Positions 61,041 to 64,000 of a stretch of DNA of 64,000 nucleotides are shown piece by piece; within the stretch, counting starts at the first letter, position 1, and the number at the start of each line of letters is the position of its first letter. Below the pieces are notes generated by a model. It saw only the letters and a list, made by a program, of their open reading frames with translations, was not told the origin of the DNA and did no database searches. The DNA lies in NCBI GenBank assembly GCA_027491075.1, contig JAIXWX010000025.1, positions 310,001-374,000 on the forward strand, given 5' to 3'. Made by a program: the position numbers and the translations under genes. The DNA comes from Flavobacteriales bacterium. Lineage in GTDB: Bacteria > Bacteroidota > Bacteroidia > Flavobacteriales_D > Sanyastnellaceae.

Positions 61041-62041
61041 AGAAACTGCTTGTTGCTATATCCCTTTTAGCGGTGAATCTACTCGGATTTACACAAGACA
61101 TCCATTTCAGTCAGTTTTGGCAGAGTCCATTTAACATGAACCCCGCCTTAGCAGGTGATTTCGATGGTGCTTATCGGTTTATTGGAAATCAAAGAACGCA
61201 ATGGCGAAGTGTAACTCAGCCTTATGTAACGTTTGGCTTATCGGCGGATGTTGCACAATGGTCAAAGTATCAACTGGGGGGTGTGTTGTCCATTTACACA
61301 GACAAGTCAGGTGACTCGGGTCTTTCATTAACCATGATTAATGCTGGGGCATCTAAGAAACTGATGGATCAGAAAGAACAAGGACTAGAAGTTGTTGGAG
61401 GTTTAATGCTTGGCTTAACCAACATGACTATTGACTATTCAGCTCTTCAATTCGATCAGCAATGGAACGGATATTTTTTTGATCCACGAACGTCCACTGG
61501 AGAAAGTTTTGATCGCGACTCAAGACGTTACCTCAATGCACACGCAGGTCTTTTGGTATCGAAAACGATTTCACCGACCAAGAGATGGAGGGCGGGCTTG
61601 GCACTGATGAACATGAGTTCACCCAGACAGAGTTTTTTTGATGAGCGTTTTGTGCGATTGAATCCGAGAATTAATTTTCATGGGAGTTATTTTCAGCAAA
61701 TAGATGAACAATGGGGGGTAGAACCGTTGTTTCTCATCATGCGTCAAATGACGTTCACTGAATTCAACTTAGGAGGAAGAGCGCACTATGTGATTGATGA
61801 CTCACCCTATTTGCCCATTTCCGTATACGGAGGATTGTTCGCTCGTGCTAAGGACGCGGGAAACATGTTACTGGGGGCAAGGGTTGGCGATTGGGATGTA
61901 GGGTTGAGCTATGATTTTAACTTGAGTGATTTGAGAATAGCAAGCAACGCAAGAGGCGGTTTTGAAGTAGGTGTGATTTATGTTATCCCTGCAACTCCCA
62001 AGGTGGATTTCATAAAAAAAGTTTGTCCGGATTATAATTAG
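61037..62041 (+). CDS. PorP/SprF-family type IX secretion membrane protein
   Basis: A 334-residue outer-membrane protein with a signal peptide (LLVAISLLAVNLLGFTQ), the family opening DIHFSQFWQSPFNMNPALAGDFDGAYR, GNQRTQWRSV, and beta strands to the end (GFEVGVIYVIP). In Flavobacterium SprF is needed to secrete SprB, and type B sorting domains need a cognate SprF-like protein. The ATGA overlap with the preceding CTD-protein gene makes the pair a convincing substrate-partner unit. Confidence 0.95.
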   Translation: MKKLLVAISLLAVNLLGFTQDIHFSQFWQSPFNMNPALAGDFDGAYRFIGNQRTQWRSVTQPYVTFGLSADVAQWSKYQLGGVLSIYTDKSGDSGLSLTMINAGASKKLMDQKEQGLEVVGGLMLGLTNMTIDYSALQFDQQWNGYFFDPRTSTGESFDRDSRRYLNAHAGLLVSKTISPTKRWRAGLALMNMSSPRQSFFDERFVRLNPRINFHGSYFQQIDEQWGVEPLFLIMRQMTFTEFNLGGRAHYVIDDSPYLPISVYGGLFARAKDAGNMLLGARVGDWDVGLSYDFNLSDLRIASNARGGFEVGVIYVIPATPKVDFIKKVCPDYN

Positions 62042-62051
62042 TTGTGCGGTT

Positions 62052-62059
62052 TATATTTG
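62052..62059 (+). promoter_or_regulatory. -7 element abutting the small membrane protein gene
   Basis: TATATTTG (exact TAnnTTTG) is followed by CTGTG and the ATG at 62065. No TTG at suitable spacing was seen; the gene may also be read through from the SprF operon. Confidence 0.45.
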
Positions 62060-62064
62060 CTGTG

Positions 62065-62394
62065 ATGAAATCAAAATTTGGAACCATTCAATTGGTTATT
62101 CTTGGTCTAGTTATTTACAATATTTTTTATTGGGCGGGTAAGTTTTTAATAGCTTATTTTCCATCATTTGTAGCCTCCTTTTATCTGGAGATAAAGAGTC
62201 ATTGGGGTCTATTGATTTTTCTTGAGCTACTTGCTGTGGCTAGTATTTTTGTTGACTTTATTGCCAATTATGATCATTTCACCAAAAGAGAAAAAACAGG
62301 AAGAATAGTGGTTAGTGCGCTGCTAGTAGCTGCTTTTGTTGGGCGTTTTCTTTTGGGGGTGATCGATTTGTATATGGGCGGAAGTATTCGCTAG
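62065..62394 (+). CDS. Small integral membrane protein of unknown function
   Basis: A 109-residue protein with three predicted helices (LVILGLVIYNIFYWAGKF; WGLLIFLELLAVASIFVDF; VVSALLVAAFVGRFLLGVI). No family is recognised. I use the ATG at 62065; a GTG at 62044 is in frame but crosses the promoter box. The stop codon shares the CTAG palindrome with the convergent meaB stop. Confidence 0.65.
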   Translation: MKSKFGTIQLVILGLVIYNIFYWAGKFLIAYFPSFVASFYLEIKSHWGLLIFLELLAVASIFVDFIANYDHFTKREKTGRIVVSALLVAAFVGRFLLGVIDLYMGGSIR

Positions 62395-63458
62395 ATAGAA
62401 TACTCTTTTAACAGCATGTCCGCAGCCTCGAATGGAGATATTTTATTGCTCTCAACCATGGCAGTGTATTTTTTTAATGCTTCAGCGACGTGTTGCTTGG
62501 AGAAGAATTGCTCTACCAGGAGATCTTTTAAAGTTTGGTTCATCCACTCGATGTTCTGTCGATTTCTTTGGGATATTTTGAATCCTCTGGCCGATTGCCA
62601 ATTTTCAAAATCTTGAATGATTTTCCATGCTCTATCTATTCCCTCACCAGTGAGCGCGGAGCATAGATCGACTGGAGGAATCCAAGCGCTTTCCTTCGGA
62701 GGATAGAAATGTAGCGCTGACTGATATTCCGCCTTGGCTCTGGTTGCAGCGTTTTTATTTTCACCGTCCGCTTTGGTGATGAGCAAGGCATCGCACATTT
62801 CCATGATCCCACGTTTAATGCCTTGAAGTTGATCGCCCGCTCCTGCAAGCATAAGTAACAGAAAGAAGTCCGTCATTTGATGAACCGCCACTTCTGACTG
62901 TCCGACACCAACGGTTTCCACGATAATAAAGTCAAACCCAGAAGCTTCACAGAGGAATATAGTTTCATGTGTTTTACGAGCAACCCCTCCCAGAGAAGAA
63001 GCACTTGGGGAAGGCCTTATAAAGGCAGAATCCGACATGGAAAGTGTTTCCATTCTGGTTTTATCCCCAAGAATACTTCCCTTAGAGATGGGGCTCGAGG
63101 GATCAATAGCCAAAATAGCCGGCTTTTTGTTTTCCTCGATAGCCTTCATTCCTAAAGCCTCTATGAAAGTACTCTTACCGACCCCAGGCACCCCGGTAAT
63201 TCCTATTCTGATAGAATTTCCCGAAAAGGGGATACATTTTCGAAGTATCTCTGCAGCGAGACTTTGGTGTTCCGGTGCATTGCTTTCTACGAGGGTAATG
63301 GCTTGACCTAGAATAGCCCTATTCGAACGGAGGATTCCCTCCACATAATAGTCGGATGGTTGCAGATGATTCTTTCTGCGCAGTTTATTGATGGCCGCCT
63401 TTTCTGCTTCGTTTTTTCCCTGCTCCATTTGGCTACGAATTAAACGAAAATTAATCAT
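62391..63458 (-). CDS. meaB: Methylmalonyl-CoA mutase-associated GTPase MeaB
   Basis: MeaB is a G3E-type P-loop GTPase that loads and protects adenosylcobalamin-dependent methylmalonyl-CoA mutase. The 355-residue protein has Walker A GVPGVGKSTF, AILAIDPSSPISKGSILGDKTRM (the switch region), the VETVGVGQSE motif and the base-specificity region around LLITKADG. A C-terminal helical dimerisation arm completes it. The mutase genes themselves are not in the window. Its product implies a cobalamin-dependent propionate/succinate route elsewhere in the genome. Confidence 0.96.
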   Translation of the reverse strand: MINFRLIRSQMEQGKNEAEKAAINKLRRKNHLQPSDYYVEGILRSNRAILGQAITLVESNAPEHQSLAAEILRKCIPFSGNSIRIGITGVPGVGKSTFIEALGMKAIEENKKPAILAIDPSSPISKGSILGDKTRMETLSMSDSAFIRPSPSASSLGGVARKTHETIFLCEASGFDFIIVETVGVGQSEVAVHQMTDFFLLLMLAGAGDQLQGIKRGIMEMCDALLITKADGENKNAATRAKAEYQSALHFYPPKESAWIPPVDLCSALTGEGIDRAWKIIQDFENWQSARGFKISQRNRQNIEWMNQTLKDLLVEQFFSKQHVAEALKKYTAMVESNKISPFEAADMLLKEYSI

Positions 63459-63491
63459 TCATTTTCATAGATGCCTTTACTTTGTTGCGTT

Positions 63492-64000
63492 ATGGATATG
63501 ATAGTCTTGATTTTATTGGCATTGGGAGGCGCTTTCTTGAGCTTTTTCTCTGGTTTTGGATTGGGAACGCTTTTGCTTCCTGGGTTCCTACTGTTCTTTG
63601 AGCCACCTCTTGCCATCGCGGCAACAGCCATAGTCCATATGGCAAATAATCTATTCAAGTTATTTCTAGTGGGTAAATATGCGGACTGGAGTATTATAAA
63701 AGCATTCGGATTCACTAGTGTTGTTGGCGCCCTTTTAGGGGCTGGAGTTTTATCCATTATTACCACGCCCGTGGTGGTTATGACTTACTACGTTGGCGAC
63801 TCGCAGATGGTGGTGACTTTATTGAATTTCTTGGTTGGAGTTACAATCATGGTTTTTGCGGGTCTTGAGTTGTCACTAGAGAAACGGCCTTTTAGCTGGT
63901 CCAAGAAATCACTTGTATTCGGAGGATTGATATCCGGATTTTTTGGCGGTATGACTGGGCATCAAGGCGCGCTTCGCAGCGCTTTTCTAATGAAAGCTGG
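63492..64000 (+). CDS. TauE/SafE-family permease (3' truncated by window edge)
   Basis: The frame stays open to the last base, giving at least 169 residues. The N terminus FFSGFGLGTLLLPGFLLFFEPPLAIAATAIVHMANNLFK matches the TauE/SafE (sulfite exporter-like) repeat, and the second repeat begins with GGLISGFFGGMTGHQGALRSAF. Members export small organic or sulfur anions; the substrate is unknown. The start is probably the ATG at 63492 (another ATG at 63471 is in frame). It is divergent from meaB. Confidence 0.85.
   Translation, partial: MDMIVLILLALGGAFLSFFSGFGLGTLLLPGFLLFFEPPLAIAATAIVHMANNLFKLFLVGKYADWSIIKAFGFTSVVGALLGAGVLSIITTPVVVMTYYVGDSQMVVTLLNFLVGVTIMVFAGLELSLEKRPFSWSKKSLVFGGLISGFFGGMTGHQGALRSAFLMKA

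Noticed and set aside
63455-63766. Minus-strand 103-codon frame at the right end
   Set aside because: It is antisense to the TauE/SafE permease, whose sequence is clearly recognisable on the plus strand.
1-64000. tRNA, rRNA, insertion sequence or prophage genes
   Set aside because: I looked through the intergenic gaps and gene products and found no cloverleaf, transposase, integrase, terminal inverted repeats or phage structural genes.

Overview
The window looks like a chromosomal segment of a marine-type Bacteroidota, most likely order Flavobacteriales or a close relative. The evidence is type IX secretion (T9SS) / gliding-motility C-terminal domains, a PorP/SprF-family protein, a PorE-like TPR/beta-propeller/OmpA protein, many small outer-membrane beta-barrels, LytTR regulation, and promoters of the Bacteroidota type (TAnnTTTG at -7, often TTG near -33). 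No rRNA, tRNA, insertion sequence, prophage, CRISPR array or recognisable defence island was seen. The family assignment is inference; the phylum assignment is firm.

Layout. 1-3848: end of a cytochrome c maturation operon (ccmD-like, ccmE with a CxxxY haem-binding motif, a very long ccmF, a small membrane protein). 3911-4147: two abutting tandem arrays (11 x 14 bp, 11 x 7 bp) between convergent genes. 4154-13968 (minus): EamA transporter, alpha/beta hydrolase and an alpha-glucan cluster (GH31 alpha-glucosidase, glgE, maltokinase, glgB) that lacks treS. 14146-16576: SRPBCC protein, a strong bidirectional terminator, dnaA and its 5' intergenic region. 16577-24149: thioesterase, GIN-domain lipoprotein, PagL-like lipid A deacylase, secreted sugar dehydrogenase with a dockerin-like tail, glycosyltransferase/TPR pair, M48 lipoprotein protease with clpS, LytTR response regulator. 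24332-33900: M1 peptidase, EamA transporter plus ribD, a small exported peptide plus padR plus a PspC protein, arginase-family enzyme, beta-barrel protein, DsbA-like protein, TerC. 34037-40481: TamB, SRPBCC protein, SF2 helicase. 40656-49303: PorE-like protein, SGNH hydrolase, small hypothetical, giant Ig/PKD adhesin with a T9SS C-terminal domain. 49392-57214: typA, S41 protease, DUF1573 protein, pyruvyl transferase, outer-membrane protein, small membrane protein, lipoprotein MsrA. 57303-62394: second giant T9SS substrate translationally coupled to its PorP/SprF partner, then a small membrane protein. 62391-64000: meaB and a truncated TauE/SafE permease.

How the genes work together. Three themes stand out: haem attachment to exported cytochromes (ccm); glycogen-like glucan made from maltose-1-phosphate (mak, glgE, glgB); and envelope construction and type IX export (tamB, PorE-like, two CTD substrates, SprF-like). 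Convergent neighbours are packed very tightly, sometimes sharing stop-codon bases. Several start codons lie only 4-6 bases behind an exact TAnnTTTG box, which suggests leaderless transcripts. I did not find a clear new multi-gene system. The best leads are the near-leaderless promoters, the treS-less GlgE operon, the CxxxY CcmE, the promoter-hairpin arrangement in front of typA, and the paired 14/7-bp repeat arrays.
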